From: an uncultured bacterium
GTDB lineage: Bacteria; Cyanobacteriota; Vampirovibrionia; Gastranaerophilales; Gastranaerophilaceae
Assembly (NCBI GenBank): GCA_902776035.1
Contig: CACYOO010000014.1
Coordinates: 30,506-94,505 of the forward strand
Length of the DNA stretch: 64,000 nt
Reading direction: 5' to 3'
Position numbers and translations under genes: made by a program. The notes beneath the pieces were generated by a model, which saw only the letters and a program-made list of their open reading frames with translations, made no database searches and had not been told where the DNA came from. Positions within the stretch are counted from its first letter, which is position 1. Every line of letters begins with the position of its first letter. This document shows positions 16,298-25,145 of this stretch, piece after piece.

Positions 16298-16920
16298 TAA
16301 TAAAAACTTTTGTATCGGGAATGTTAGATAATAACAATTTTATTGTTATAGATGATGTGTCAAAAGAGGCAGTTTTAATTGATTGTTCTGAATATTTAAA
16401 AGATTTCAAAACAACATTAGACAGATATAATGCAACATTAAAGTATGTACTTATTACACATGGGCATTTTGACCATGTATTGGGATTAAATGAGTTTCAT
16501 GAAAACTATCCTGAAGTTCCAATATATGTACATAAGGATGATGAAGCACTTGTAAAAGATATAGGTTGTTTTGTAGATAGATTTATTGGTGGTTTGGGTA
16601 CGGTTACTATGCCTCCAATAAGTGAATATATTGATGAAAATAAAGAATTATCAATAGGTGAAATAAAAATAAAGATGTATCATACACCAGGACATACAAA
16701 AGGGGGAGTTTGTTATTTGATAGGTGATAAATTATTTTCAGGTGATACAATATTTTATGGAAGTGTTGGAAGAACAGACTTACCGGGTGGTAGTTATGAA
16801 CAAATAGTAAAGAGTGTAAAAAATTTACTTGAAACACTTGATGAAAAGGTTGAAATTTATACAGGACACGGTTCTAATACAAATGTTGCGTATGAAAAGA
16901 AGTTTAACCCTGTGATGTAA
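16294..16920 (+). CDS. MBL-fold metallohydrolase, glyoxalase II-like
   Basis: 208 residues. The metallo-beta-lactamase signature THGHFDHVLG (HxHxDH) supplies zinc ligands, with later ligands in HTPGHTKGGVCY, LFSGDTIF and YTGHGSNTN. The layout (short N-terminal strands, no C-terminal glutathione-binding domain) is that of the YcbL type of small glyoxalase II-like hydrolases, whose physiological substrate is often a thioester. It is coupled to kdsA by a 4-nt overlap and is followed by pheS after 19 bp. Confidence 0.92.
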   Translation: MIIKTFVSGMLDNNNFIVIDDVSKEAVLIDCSEYLKDFKTTLDRYNATLKYVLITHGHFDHVLGLNEFHENYPEVPIYVHKDDEALVKDIGCFVDRFIGGLGTVTMPPISEYIDENKELSIGEIKIKMYHTPGHTKGGVCYLIGDKLFSGDTIFYGSVGRTDLPGGSYEQIVKSVKNLLETLDEKVEIYTGHGSNTNVAYEKKFNPVM

Positions 16921-16939
16921 TATAAGGCAAAGGATAATT

Positions 16940-17974
16940 ATGAAAGACCAATTACAAAAAATTTATGACGAAGCACAAGAAATGTTGGCTCAAGCTAAAA
17001 ATCTTGAAGATATTGAGAATATTAAATTAAAATATTTAAGTCGTAAAGGTGAATTAAATTCTATAAAGAAAAATTTAAAAAATCTTTCAGATGAGGATAA
17101 AAAGGTTGTAGGTGCATTTGCAAATGAAGTAGCTAATAATCTTGAAAATTCCGTAAAAGAAAAATACGATATATTTTATAAACAAGAGCTTGATGAAAAA
17201 TTAAAAAAAGAAAAAATTGATGTAACTTTATCAGGTAAATATATTCCAAGAGGACATGTTCATCCTGTAACAGATACAATAAATGAAATAACTGAAATAT
17301 TTCACGCATTAGGTTTTTCACTTACAACAGATGAAAATTCTCCTGAAGTTGAAACTGAGTATTTCAATTTTGATATGTTAAATTTCCCAAAAGACCATCC
17401 TGCAAAAGATATGCAAGATACATTCTATACAAAAACAGCTCCTCATGTATTGTTGAGAAGTCAAACTTCCGGTTCTCAAGTAAGAACAATGGAAAGTATG
17501 AAACTTCCTATTAGAGTTATTGATCCGGGTAGAGTTTACAGAAATGAAAATATTAATTCAAGAAAGAATAATTTCTTTCACCAAATAGAGGGATTGTACG
17601 TAGATAAAGGTGTAACATTTGCAGACTTGAAAGGTGTCTTAACAGAATTTTTGAGAATATATTTTGGTTCAAGCAGACCTACAAGATTTAGAAGCAGTTA
17701 TTTTCCATTTACAGAACCATCGGTGGAAATAGATGTTCAATGCATAATGTGTCATGGTAAAGGTTGCAGAACATGTTCAGGTACCGGCTGGTTAGAAATT
17801 TTAGGAGCAGGTATGGTAGATGTTAATGTACTTAAAAATTGTAATATAGATCCGGAAGTATATAGCGGATTCGCATTTGGAATGGGTGTAGAACGACTCT
17901 CAATGTTAAAATATGCAATAGATGATATTCGTTTGTACTTCAATAATGACCAAAGATTTTTAGAACAATTCTAA
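16940..17974 (+). CDS. pheS: Phenylalanyl-tRNA synthetase alpha subunit
   Basis: Charges tRNA-Phe as an alpha2beta2 enzyme. 344 residues. N-terminal coiled coil (residues 1-90, KLKYLSRKGELNSIKKNL), then class II catalytic core: HPVTDTINEITEIFHALGF (motif 1), TYFVLLRSQTS-like motif 2 region (VLLRSQTSGSQVRTM, RVYRNENINSR, FFHQIEGLYVD), FTEPSVEIDVQC, and motif 3 GFAFGMGVERLSMLKYAIDDIR. The beta-subunit gene pheT, often next to it, is not in this window. An AAAGGA site precedes the ATG; a strong terminator follows. Confidence 0.96.
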   Translation: MKDQLQKIYDEAQEMLAQAKNLEDIENIKLKYLSRKGELNSIKKNLKNLSDEDKKVVGAFANEVANNLENSVKEKYDIFYKQELDEKLKKEKIDVTLSGKYIPRGHVHPVTDTINEITEIFHALGFSLTTDENSPEVETEYFNFDMLNFPKDHPAKDMQDTFYTKTAPHVLLRSQTSGSQVRTMESMKLPIRVIDPGRVYRNENINSRKNNFFHQIEGLYVDKGVTFADLKGVLTEFLRIYFGSSRPTRFRSSYFPFTEPSVEIDVQCIMCHGKGCRTCSGTGWLEILGAGMVDVNVLKNCNIDPEVYSGFAFGMGVERLSMLKYAIDDIRLYFNNDQRFLEQF

Positions 17975-18000
17975 AAAAATAAAATATGTAATAAGAAAAT

Positions 18001-18028
18001 ACCTGCGGCCGGTCCGCAGGTATTTTTT
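18001..18028 (+). terminator. Rho-independent terminator after pheS
   Basis: ACCTGCGG (18001-18008) pairs with CCGCAGGT (18014-18021) around loop CCGGT, followed by ATTTTTTGG. It ends the kdsA-MBL-pheS transcript. Confidence 0.9.
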
Positions 18029-18082
18029 GGAATTTTTTAATTTCTTATTTCCATTCCCTAACAATAAAAGATTAATATATTA

Positions 18083-18361
18083 TTAATCAGTTGCTTGAAG
18101 CTGTTTCTTTTGATAGTTGTGTATAACAGATGCTACCAAAAATTCATAAGATTTTTTGTTCTCTATACCAGGGAACTCTTTTCTTAATTGTGCTCTGACC
18201 ATTGCTTCCAGCTTTTGAGTGCCAGATACTCTTACTTCTGATGAAGTTATCATATTTATATATTCAGCACTGTTTTTATTTTGATTTTTTGCATAATCTA
18301 AAAAACGTGCTTGTAAATTTTCTTGTTGTTGTTCTTGTCTTTTTAAATTGTCGTTTTGCAT
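18083..18361 (-). CDS. Hypothetical 92-residue soluble protein
   Basis: No family recognised. Very Gln- and Asn-rich at the N-terminus (NDNLKRQEQQQENLQARF) and helical throughout; the central part has VRVSGTQKLEAMVRAQLRKEFPG, the C-terminus YEFLVASVIHNYQKKQLQATD. No signal peptide, membrane segment or Cys. GAAAGG precedes the ATG. It lies between the pheS terminator and glyS, and is upstream of neither in the same unit, so context gives no clue. Confidence 0.6.
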   Translation of the reverse strand: MQNDNLKRQEQQQENLQARFLDYAKNQNKNSAEYINMITSSEVRVSGTQKLEAMVRAQLRKEFPGIENKKSYEFLVASVIHNYQKKQLQATD

Positions 18362-18516
18362 TGGGGAAACCTTTCTTATTCTAATGTGTTATTGTTTACT
18401 TACTTCTGATGTCTTTATAAAGCATCCTGAAAAAAAAAATTTACTTATTTTGGATTTTTGTTTACAAAAGTTAACAATATTATTGCAAAATCCTTTATTT
18501 ATAATGTTTTTAGTTT

Positions 18517-20508
18517 TTACATTTTTGAAAAATCACATAATTTTTCAAATTTTTCAGTTAATTTTGTAAGTAAAGCAAGTCGGTTATTTTTGACATTATC
18601 ATCTTTATCAAATACAAGTACATTGTCGAAGAAAGCAGTTATACTTGGAACAAGAGTATTTAAATCATTAATGTATTTTTTATAATCTCCTGAATATTCT
18701 ATATTAAGCATGTTTTCATATAATTCATGTTCAGATTTATCTTTAAATAATTCCGGTTTAATTTCAGAATTAACACGCTCTTTCAAAATTTTTACTACTC
18801 TGTTTGCACTTTCTGTAAGTTCTGCAGGTATACCGTCTGTTATTGTTTTTATTCTAAGAACATAATCTGTTAAGTCTTTTAACGGATTATTGCATGCACA
18901 TGCATCAAGTATATTTTTGTTATATTTATCTTTCAAATAAATTGTCATACGTTGTATAAAGAATTCTTGTATATCATTTATACAGTCTGTTTTTACAGGT
19001 AAAAGTTCCAATGATTTTTTGAAAACTTCTAATAAATCAATTTTTAAATTATTTGCAAGAACAGTTTTTATAATACCTAAAGCAGCACGTCTTACGCCTA
19101 ATGGATCAGATGAACCGGTAGGTTTTTTACCTGCAGCAAATACTGATGCAATAGTATCAGCTTTGTCAGCAATACCAACAATTTGTCCTTCAATTCCAGA
19201 AGCTAATTCGCTATCTGCATTTATAGGGAAATAATGTTCTTTTATACCTTTTACGACTTTATCATTTTCTCCTGATACTCTTGCATAATCAGAACCTATA
19301 TAGCCCTGAAGTTCTGTAAATTCAAATACTAAGCTTGTACTTAAATCAGCTTTACATAATAACGCAGTTCTTTCTATATCAGGTGAATTTTGACCTAAAG
19401 CCACAGCAATCATTTTTGAAAGTTCTAATATTCTTTGTGTTTTATCGTAAATAGAACCCATTTCTTTTTGATATGTCATGCCTTTTAAATTTTCAACATA
19501 ATCTGCTAAAGGTTTTTTGGTATCTTCATTAAAGAAGAACACTGCATCATCTAATCTTGCTTTTATTACACGCAAGTTACCTGCCTTAATGTTTTCAAAA
19601 TCATCTCCAAGATAATTTGTTATAGTAATAAATTTATTTAATAATTTACCGTCTTTATATAATGCAAAGTATCTTTGATGTACTGCCATAACCGTAACAG
19701 TTACTTCATCAGGTATATCAAGATATTTTTCTTCAAATTCACTTGTTACTGCAACGGGCCATTCGCAAAGTTCAGTTACTTCTTCTAATAAATCATCGCT
19801 ATATCTGCATACAGCACCAACTTTATCCGCTTCTTCTTTTGCTAGTTTGACTATAAGTGCCTTTCTCTCGTCTTGATTTACAATAACGTTTGCCGAACGC
19901 ATTTTTTCAACATATTCATCAGGATTATTGATTTCTACAGTTTCGTTTTTTGAAAATCTATGTCCATGTGATATTTTACCTGATTTCACATTTATTATTT
20001 CAACAGGAACTTCTTTATCATCCATAATTGAAACAATCCAACGAATAGGTCTTTGGAATTTTTCTTCAAAATTACCCCATCTCATAAAGTGAGAACCTTG
20101 CATTTTTAATACAATTTGAGGAATATTATTACTTAAAACTGATGTTGTTTCTTTTCCTTTTATTTCAATTTTTGCATACAAATAATCATCTTGAATATAT
20201 GCACTATTTATATCAGCTCCATTTTTCTTTAAAAAACCTTCACCTGCTTTAGATAATGTTCCATCTTCATTATATGCAACACGTTTTATAGGCCCTCTCA
20301 CTGTTTTTAATTCGTCTTCCTGTTTTTCTGCTAAACCGTCAACTATAACGGCTAAGCGTCTGGGAGTTGCCAAAACTTCTATATTATTATATTTTATCGA
20401 ATTATTGTTAAATAAATCCGAAAAAGCCGTTTTTAATTGATTTCTTGCTGAATTTATAAATTTATATGGTAATTCTTCACAACCTAATTCAAGTAAATAT
20501 TTACTCAT
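18517..20508 (-). CDS. glyS: Glycyl-tRNA synthetase beta subunit
   Basis: Beta chain of the bacterial alpha2beta2 GlyRS. 663 residues from ATG at 20508, chosen because YLLELGCEELPYKFI follows directly and GAAGGA lies upstream; a longer frame to 20577 adds residues from the overlapping ABC gene. Seen: TPRRLAV, RGP, GSHFMRWG, RPIRWIVSIMD, HRF, QRYFALYKDGKL, ARLDDAVFFFNEDTKKPL, the HD-like region, DPLGVRRAALGI and a C-terminal DALR-type anticodon-binding helix bundle. The start overlaps the end of the ABC exporter gene (ATGAGTAA). glyQ is not in the window. Confidence 0.95.
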   Translation of the reverse strand: MSKYLLELGCEELPYKFINSARNQLKTAFSDLFNNNSIKYNNIEVLATPRRLAVIVDGLAEKQEDELKTVRGPIKRVAYNEDGTLSKAGEGFLKKNGADINSAYIQDDYLYAKIEIKGKETTSVLSNNIPQIVLKMQGSHFMRWGNFEEKFQRPIRWIVSIMDDKEVPVEIINVKSGKISHGHRFSKNETVEINNPDEYVEKMRSANVIVNQDERKALIVKLAKEEADKVGAVCRYSDDLLEEVTELCEWPVAVTSEFEEKYLDIPDEVTVTVMAVHQRYFALYKDGKLLNKFITITNYLGDDFENIKAGNLRVIKARLDDAVFFFNEDTKKPLADYVENLKGMTYQKEMGSIYDKTQRILELSKMIAVALGQNSPDIERTALLCKADLSTSLVFEFTELQGYIGSDYARVSGENDKVVKGIKEHYFPINADSELASGIEGQIVGIADKADTIASVFAAGKKPTGSSDPLGVRRAALGIIKTVLANNLKIDLLEVFKKSLELLPVKTDCINDIQEFFIQRMTIYLKDKYNKNILDACACNNPLKDLTDYVLRIKTITDGIPAELTESANRVVKILKERVNSEIKPELFKDKSEHELYENMLNIEYSGDYKKYINDLNTLVPSITAFFDNVLVFDKDDNVKNNRLALLTKLTEKFEKLCDFSKM

Positions 20509-22333
20509 TTTTTCCTTCTTCCGTATTATTCTCATTACTTTCTCTGAATTGCATTTCATAAAGATGTTTGTATTCACCTTCCGGAATATTCATCAATTCT
20601 TCATGAGTTCCTAGTTCAACAATTTTACCTTCATTTATGACAGCAATTCTATTTGCGTTTTTTATTGTTGTAAATCTGTGTGCAATTAAAATAACAGTTT
20701 TGTCTTTAATCAAATTATCCAAAGCCAATTGTACAATAGCTTCTGATTCGTTATCAAGTGCAGATGTTGCTTCATCAAGAATAACAATAGGAGCGTTTTT
20801 AATAATTGCTCTTGCTATTGCAACACGTTGTCTTTGACCACCTGATAATGTTACACCACGTTCTGTCAGTGTTGTGTCTATGCCATTTGGAAGTTCTGCA
20901 ATCATTTCATCTAAATGGGCAGAATGAATGGCTGTTTGTAGTTCTTCTTCTGTAGCATTTTTATTTCCCAGCATGATGTTTTCTCTGATTGTTCCTGAGA
21001 ATAAGAAATTATCTTGAAATACCATTGCTATATTATTACGTAAATCAGTTATATCAATGGTTCTGATATCAATATCATCTATTTTTAAAGAACCGGATTT
21101 TATATCGTAAAATCTAGGTATCAAATTTGCTATTGTCGATTTGCCACCACCGGAATTACCAACTATTGCAAGAGTTTCTCCTTTTTTAATATCTAAATTA
21201 ATATCATTTAAAACAGGAACATCTTTTACATATTCGAAATCAACATGCTCAAATTTTATACCATTATTTACAGGAGGCATTTTAACCGGATTTTCACAAT
21301 TTGAAATTTCCGGTTTGTAATCAAATAATTCAAATACACGTCCCATCGCTACAAATAAATCTTGTAATTGTTGTAATGCTCTGCCTAAAGTTTTTGTTGG
21401 CTTATATAAAAGTAATAACGAAGTTACAAATGAGGCAAAGCCACCGGCTGTCATTTTTCCTGTATAAATAAGGTTTGTACCGTAAGCCAATACTATTGCA
21501 ATACCGACAGATGCAATAGTGTACATAATAGGTGTCATCCACCCTGCACGTTTTACAAGTGCTATATTTACATCAAAAGATTGTTTTAATTCTTCTTTAA
21601 ATATACCTAACTGCCTATCTTGTAAATTATATGAAGAAACAATTTTATTTCCGTTATAGGTTTCGTTTAAGTTTGTAGTAATTTTACCACCTATGACTAT
21701 ATTTTTATTAGATGTCTTTTTTATCCAATTTCTAATTAAAGCGACAGGTAAAAAAGCAACACCCAAAACCAACACACCAATTAAAGCCAATCTCCAAGAA
21801 CTGTAAAGCATAACTGCGATTAAACCTAAAGCACCACATACGCTTGTAATAATATCTTTTATTTTATCAATAATTCCTCTTGATGCAAGATCAGGGTCTG
21901 AAATAAATCTTGCAATAACAATACCGGATGTATTTTCATCATAAAAACTTGAATCCATATAAACAAGACGTTTAAACAAATCTTCTTTGACAGCAATCGT
22001 AATTTTTTGGCTCGTCCAACTTGTTAGATATTCGTTAAAGTAATTTAAAATACCTTGACCTGCCGCAAATAAAACAATTAAATATGGAATAGCAAAAGCC
22101 ATCATTTGATATGAGATTGTAAATCCCCCAAATAATAAATCGTGCTTTCCTATAACATAATCCATATATGGTTTTAGTGCAAATGCTGTAACACCATCTA
22201 AAAGTCCTATAGGTGCTGCAATTAAAAAACCTAAAATTATCCTAAACATTACGGGTTTTATATATGGAAAAATTCTTTTTAATAGCCATATATATCTGTA
22301 TGAGTTTTGTGCTGTTGTTGCTTGTAGTTTCAT
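20501..22333 (-). CDS. MsbA-like ABC exporter, fused TMD-NBD
   Basis: 610 residues; ATG at 22333. N-terminal six-helix transmembrane domain (about 15-330), then nucleotide-binding domain: Walker A GNSGGGKSTI near residue 395, Q-loop VFQDNFLFSGTIRENI, ABC signature LSGGQRQRVAIARA, Walker B IVILDEATSALD, and H-loop LIAHRFTT. The family includes MsbA lipid A flippases and drug exporters; kdsA and other envelope genes here make a lipid role reasonable but unproven. Only three nucleotides would separate a predicted transcription start (TATAAT ten nt before) from the ATG. glyS overlaps its 3' end. Confidence 0.9.
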   Translation of the reverse strand: MKLQATTAQNSYRYIWLLKRIFPYIKPVMFRIILGFLIAAPIGLLDGVTAFALKPYMDYVIGKHDLLFGGFTISYQMMAFAIPYLIVLFAAGQGILNYFNEYLTSWTSQKITIAVKEDLFKRLVYMDSSFYDENTSGIVIARFISDPDLASRGIIDKIKDIITSVCGALGLIAVMLYSSWRLALIGVLVLGVAFLPVALIRNWIKKTSNKNIVIGGKITTNLNETYNGNKIVSSYNLQDRQLGIFKEELKQSFDVNIALVKRAGWMTPIMYTIASVGIAIVLAYGTNLIYTGKMTAGGFASFVTSLLLLYKPTKTLGRALQQLQDLFVAMGRVFELFDYKPEISNCENPVKMPPVNNGIKFEHVDFEYVKDVPVLNDINLDIKKGETLAIVGNSGGGKSTIANLIPRFYDIKSGSLKIDDIDIRTIDITDLRNNIAMVFQDNFLFSGTIRENIMLGNKNATEEELQTAIHSAHLDEMIAELPNGIDTTLTERGVTLSGGQRQRVAIARAIIKNAPIVILDEATSALDNESEAIVQLALDNLIKDKTVILIAHRFTTIKNANRIAVINEGKIVELGTHEELMNIPEGEYKHLYEMQFRESNENNTEEGKNE

Positions 22334-22387
22334 AATAAAAGTATTATATAACAAATACAATTATTTATAAAGGTATGTTGTATTCAC

Positions 22388-22413
22388 AAAAAAAAACTGA
22401 GTTAAACTCAGTT
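22388..22413 (-). terminator. Terminator after the 101-residue minus-strand gene
   Basis: AACTGAGTT and AACTCAGTT form a near-perfect hairpin (22395-22413); on the minus strand it is followed by a run of nine T. It separates the small gene at 22458-22763 from the ABC exporter gene. Confidence 0.75.
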
Positions 22414-22457
22414 GTTTTTAAAATAAGAATAAGGAATAGGAAATTTATTAAAACTTA

Positions 22458-22763
22458 TTAAAAATCAAAATTAAATCTGCTGCCATTTGCAGGTGATGCA
22501 TTATTTAATATTTGATTTGTATTGAATTCTTGTACAGCAAGACTTTCTAATTCTCTTTGTACTGAACCGTCAAATACTTTTTCATTCTTTGCTAAGTAGC
22601 CAAATATACCCGAAACACCTGAAGCTGCAGCTGCACCTTCAGAAATGGTTTTGGAAATTTCTTCTATTGTTCTTTGAGGAATTATATGTTCAGCAACAGC
22701 TACGTTAAAACCAAACGGTTTCGATGGACGTAAATTATTTAAATTTGTGTTGATATCTGCCAT
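22458..22763 (-). CDS. Hypothetical 101-residue protein
   Basis: No family recognised. Soluble, no signal peptide. The centre is small-residue rich (ISEGAAAASGVSGIFGYLAKNEKVF) and could be an amphipathic or weakly membrane-active helix; the C-terminus is Asn-rich (NTNQILNNASPANGSRFNFDF). AAAGGA precedes the ATG. Flanked by its own terminator and 120 bp of AT-rich sequence, so it is likely a stand-alone transcript. It resembles in style several other short, signal-less proteins in the window (24637, 55061, 55717). Confidence 0.6.
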   Translation of the reverse strand: MADINTNLNNLRPSKPFGFNVAVAEHIIPQRTIEEISKTISEGAAAASGVSGIFGYLAKNEKVFDGSVQRELESLAVQEFNTNQILNNASPANGSRFNFDF

Positions 22764-22883
22764 AATCTATTTCCTTTAACTACCTACATGTTATATATCG
22801 GTTCATTCACATTAAAAGTTTAATGATTTATTTAAAAAGTCATAAAAAAGTTTACAAAATTTTACATTGGTCGTCAAGAAAAA

Positions 22884-24539
22884 TTATTTATGTTTATAAA
22901 TAACGTATGTAAAGTCCCCATTTAAGCGGGTTTCCAAAAAATACTCTTTTTTTACAAATTCACAAAATGGTTTCATGTAATCATCGCAAATCATACTAAA
23001 GTAGTAATCTTTTGAATTCCAGCTTGTAAAAATTATGTAATTAGGCATGTTGTTTTGATAATGTTTTATTATTGTTTCAGCACCAAATGTTTCTTCGTAT
23101 AAAGGTAAAAGTGAATTATAAAAATCATCTGTCTTTGTTGAAGATAAAAAATTTATCATCATCCCTTCAGGTAATATTAAGATTTTATCAGTGCTTTTAG
23201 AGTTTTTATTTATAAATTCTAAAAGTTTAGATGTTGTATTGTAAAATTCTTTTTCTATATATAATTTACCTTTTGATGTTGATATAAGTTTATTTTTATC
23301 TTGAAAGATAAATATTTCAAAACAACAAATTAATAAAGAAACAACTATTATATATATACCTAATTTTTTTGATAATACTTCGTTAATTTTACTTTTGTAT
23401 ATTGCCATGATAGCGATTAAAAGCAGAGGAAGATAAAAAATTCCGTATGAGTTAATCAAAAGTCCGTTTGTTACTTTTAAACCGGTTAAAATTGCTGTTA
23501 CGACGAGAATAAATAATGAAAAATCTGAATAAATTTTTTTTATATTAAAAACGAATGATATAAATAAAATAATTGGTATTGAGGCAAAAAAGCTATTCGG
23601 AGTATATTTAAAAAATATAAATAATAAAACGAACAAACATGTTGAAAATGATAATATGTTTAATAATTTATACTTTTCTAAATGTTTTATTTCCACTGAA
23701 AAAAATGTAAATAAAGGAAGTATAAACATAATTCCTGAAAATATTAAAAATGGAATAGTATATTTATGAAATAGTATACCGGAATGCATGTAAAAATATT
23801 TAAGAGTTTGGGTATGTGTCATTTTATTTATTATTGATAGAAAATTAGTAAAATCATGTACATTCAAACCTTGAATATACAATGTTATTAAACAAAATTC
23901 AGGCACAAGGAAAAAAGATATAACAGATAAAAATATCTTTAAAAAATCAGATTTCATTCTGATAAAAACAGGTATATAAATAAGAATGTACGGTATAAAT
24001 TCATATTTGTTTGCAACTGCAATACCTGCGAATAAGCAACTCAGGTATAAACATAATTCATTCTTTTTATCTATATAATTTATAATAAATAATAAAGAAA
24101 TCAGGCATGATAAAAGTCCGTATGTTAAACCAAAAGAATAAGGATATACAAAATTAAAGTTGCCGCATGGCAAAACACATACTGATATAGTAAGTAGGAC
24201 TAAAGAAAATGATACAAATTCAGATAAAAACTTTTTTGCTATAAAAAATAGGCATGTAATTATGCCAAACGAACAAAAGCATCCTGCTAATCTTAAAACA
24301 TCTAAATGTATTCCAAAAATTTTAAATAATGCTGCATTAAATAAATATGAAAACGGTGCATATATTGAGAATAAATCTTTATATAAAATTTTACCGTTTA
24401 AAATTTCCTGCGGATAGTATGCTTCTCTGCCGCTATCAATTATTAATGTCCCATAACGATAAAAATTAAGGTATATTACTACAAATAAAATACACCATAA
24501 AGGTATTAGATATTTAAACGAATTATTATATTTTGACAT
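22884..24539 (-). CDS. Polytopic membrane protein, PMT/ArnT-like glycosyltransferase fold
   Basis: 551 residues from ATG at 24539 (a longer frame to 24578 adds 13 unlikely residues). About twelve hydrophobic helices, and a first periplasmic loop IDSGREAYYPQEILNGKILYKDLFSIYAPFSYLFNAALFK, in which the acidic residue after the first helix and the YAPF motif match GT39/GT83-type lipid-linked glycosyltransferases. The C-terminal soluble part follows the last helix. A role in decorating surface glycans fits kdsA and the other glycan genes, but donor and acceptor are unknown. A TATATT ends 5 nt before the ATG, so the mRNA may be leaderless. Confidence 0.75.
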   Translation of the reverse strand: MSKYNNSFKYLIPLWCILFVVIYLNFYRYGTLIIDSGREAYYPQEILNGKILYKDLFSIYAPFSYLFNAALFKIFGIHLDVLRLAGCFCSFGIITCLFFIAKKFLSEFVSFSLVLLTISVCVLPCGNFNFVYPYSFGLTYGLLSCLISLLFIINYIDKKNELCLYLSCLFAGIAVANKYEFIPYILIYIPVFIRMKSDFLKIFLSVISFFLVPEFCLITLYIQGLNVHDFTNFLSIINKMTHTQTLKYFYMHSGILFHKYTIPFLIFSGIMFILPLFTFFSVEIKHLEKYKLLNILSFSTCLFVLLFIFFKYTPNSFFASIPIILFISFVFNIKKIYSDFSLFILVVTAILTGLKVTNGLLINSYGIFYLPLLLIAIMAIYKSKINEVLSKKLGIYIIVVSLLICCFEIFIFQDKNKLISTSKGKLYIEKEFYNTTSKLLEFINKNSKSTDKILILPEGMMINFLSSTKTDDFYNSLLPLYEETFGAETIIKHYQNNMPNYIIFTSWNSKDYYFSMICDDYMKPFCEFVKKEYFLETRLNGDFTYVIYKHK

Positions 24540-24636
24540 TCTGTAATATAATTTAACAAATAAAAATTTTTTAGGCAATTTTTTTATAAAAAAATACTTA
24601 TATAAAGAGTAAGGAATTTAACAAGGGTTAGTTTAA

Positions 24637-25002
24637 ATGGCATTACCACAATCGGTTAATTATTTAGCGACAAACGGGATTGTTACTTTTGATGTTGATT
24701 CATATTTGAACATGCCGATGAATGGTTGTAATCCTTGTATGCTTGGTGGTGCTACAATGCCAATGCAGCCGGCAAAGGACACATTTGCTTCAAAAGCAAA
24801 AAGTAAATTATCAGATAAAAATTTCTTAAAAACAGTTGCAGCAGCAGGTATTTCTGCATTATTAATCGGTGTAGGAATATTTAAAGGTAAAAAAATTGTT
24901 TCTGCTGTTAAAGATTCTAATTTTGCAAAATCTATCGGAACAGCTTTTTCAAGTGTAAAAGGTGCCGTTATGAATTTCTTTGCAAAATCAAAAAATGTTT
25001 AA
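24637..25002 (+). CDS. Hypothetical 121-residue protein with a hydrophobic helix
   Basis: No family recognised. The N-terminal 45 residues are unusual, Met/Cys/Pro-rich (LNMPMNGCNPCMLGGATMPMQP, including CNPC). A predicted transmembrane or amphipathic helix at about 67-82 (TVAAAGISALLIGVGIF) is followed by a basic, helical tail (KGKKIVSAVKDSNFAKSIG). AAGGG lies before the ATG. It has its own terminator. Similar tail composition occurs in the genes at 55061 and 55717. Confidence 0.6.
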   Translation: MALPQSVNYLATNGIVTFDVDSYLNMPMNGCNPCMLGGATMPMQPAKDTFASKAKSKLSDKNFLKTVAAAGISALLIGVGIFKGKKIVSAVKDSNFAKSIGTAFSSVKGAVMNFFAKSKNV

Positions 25003-25056
25003 TTAAACCAAACCAAACCAAAATAACCAATAAACCAAAAAAGAGAAGCTTAAGAC

Positions 25057-25085
25057 AGACCATTGAAAAATGGTCTTTTTTATTA
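25057..25085 (+). terminator. Terminator after the 121-residue gene
   Basis: AGACCATT (25057-25064) pairs with AATGGTCT (25069-25076), followed by TTTTTTATT. Just upstream (25009-25040) is a short AAACC-rich tract. Confidence 0.85.
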
Positions 25086-25145
25086 TATGTAGATATGAAA
25101 AATATTTTATAATATAATGTTTCTAAATTGATTAGGGAGAATATT

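Noticed and set aside
18083..18361. Possible ribosomal or regulatory family for the 92-residue protein
   Set aside because: No recognisable motif; left as hypothetical.
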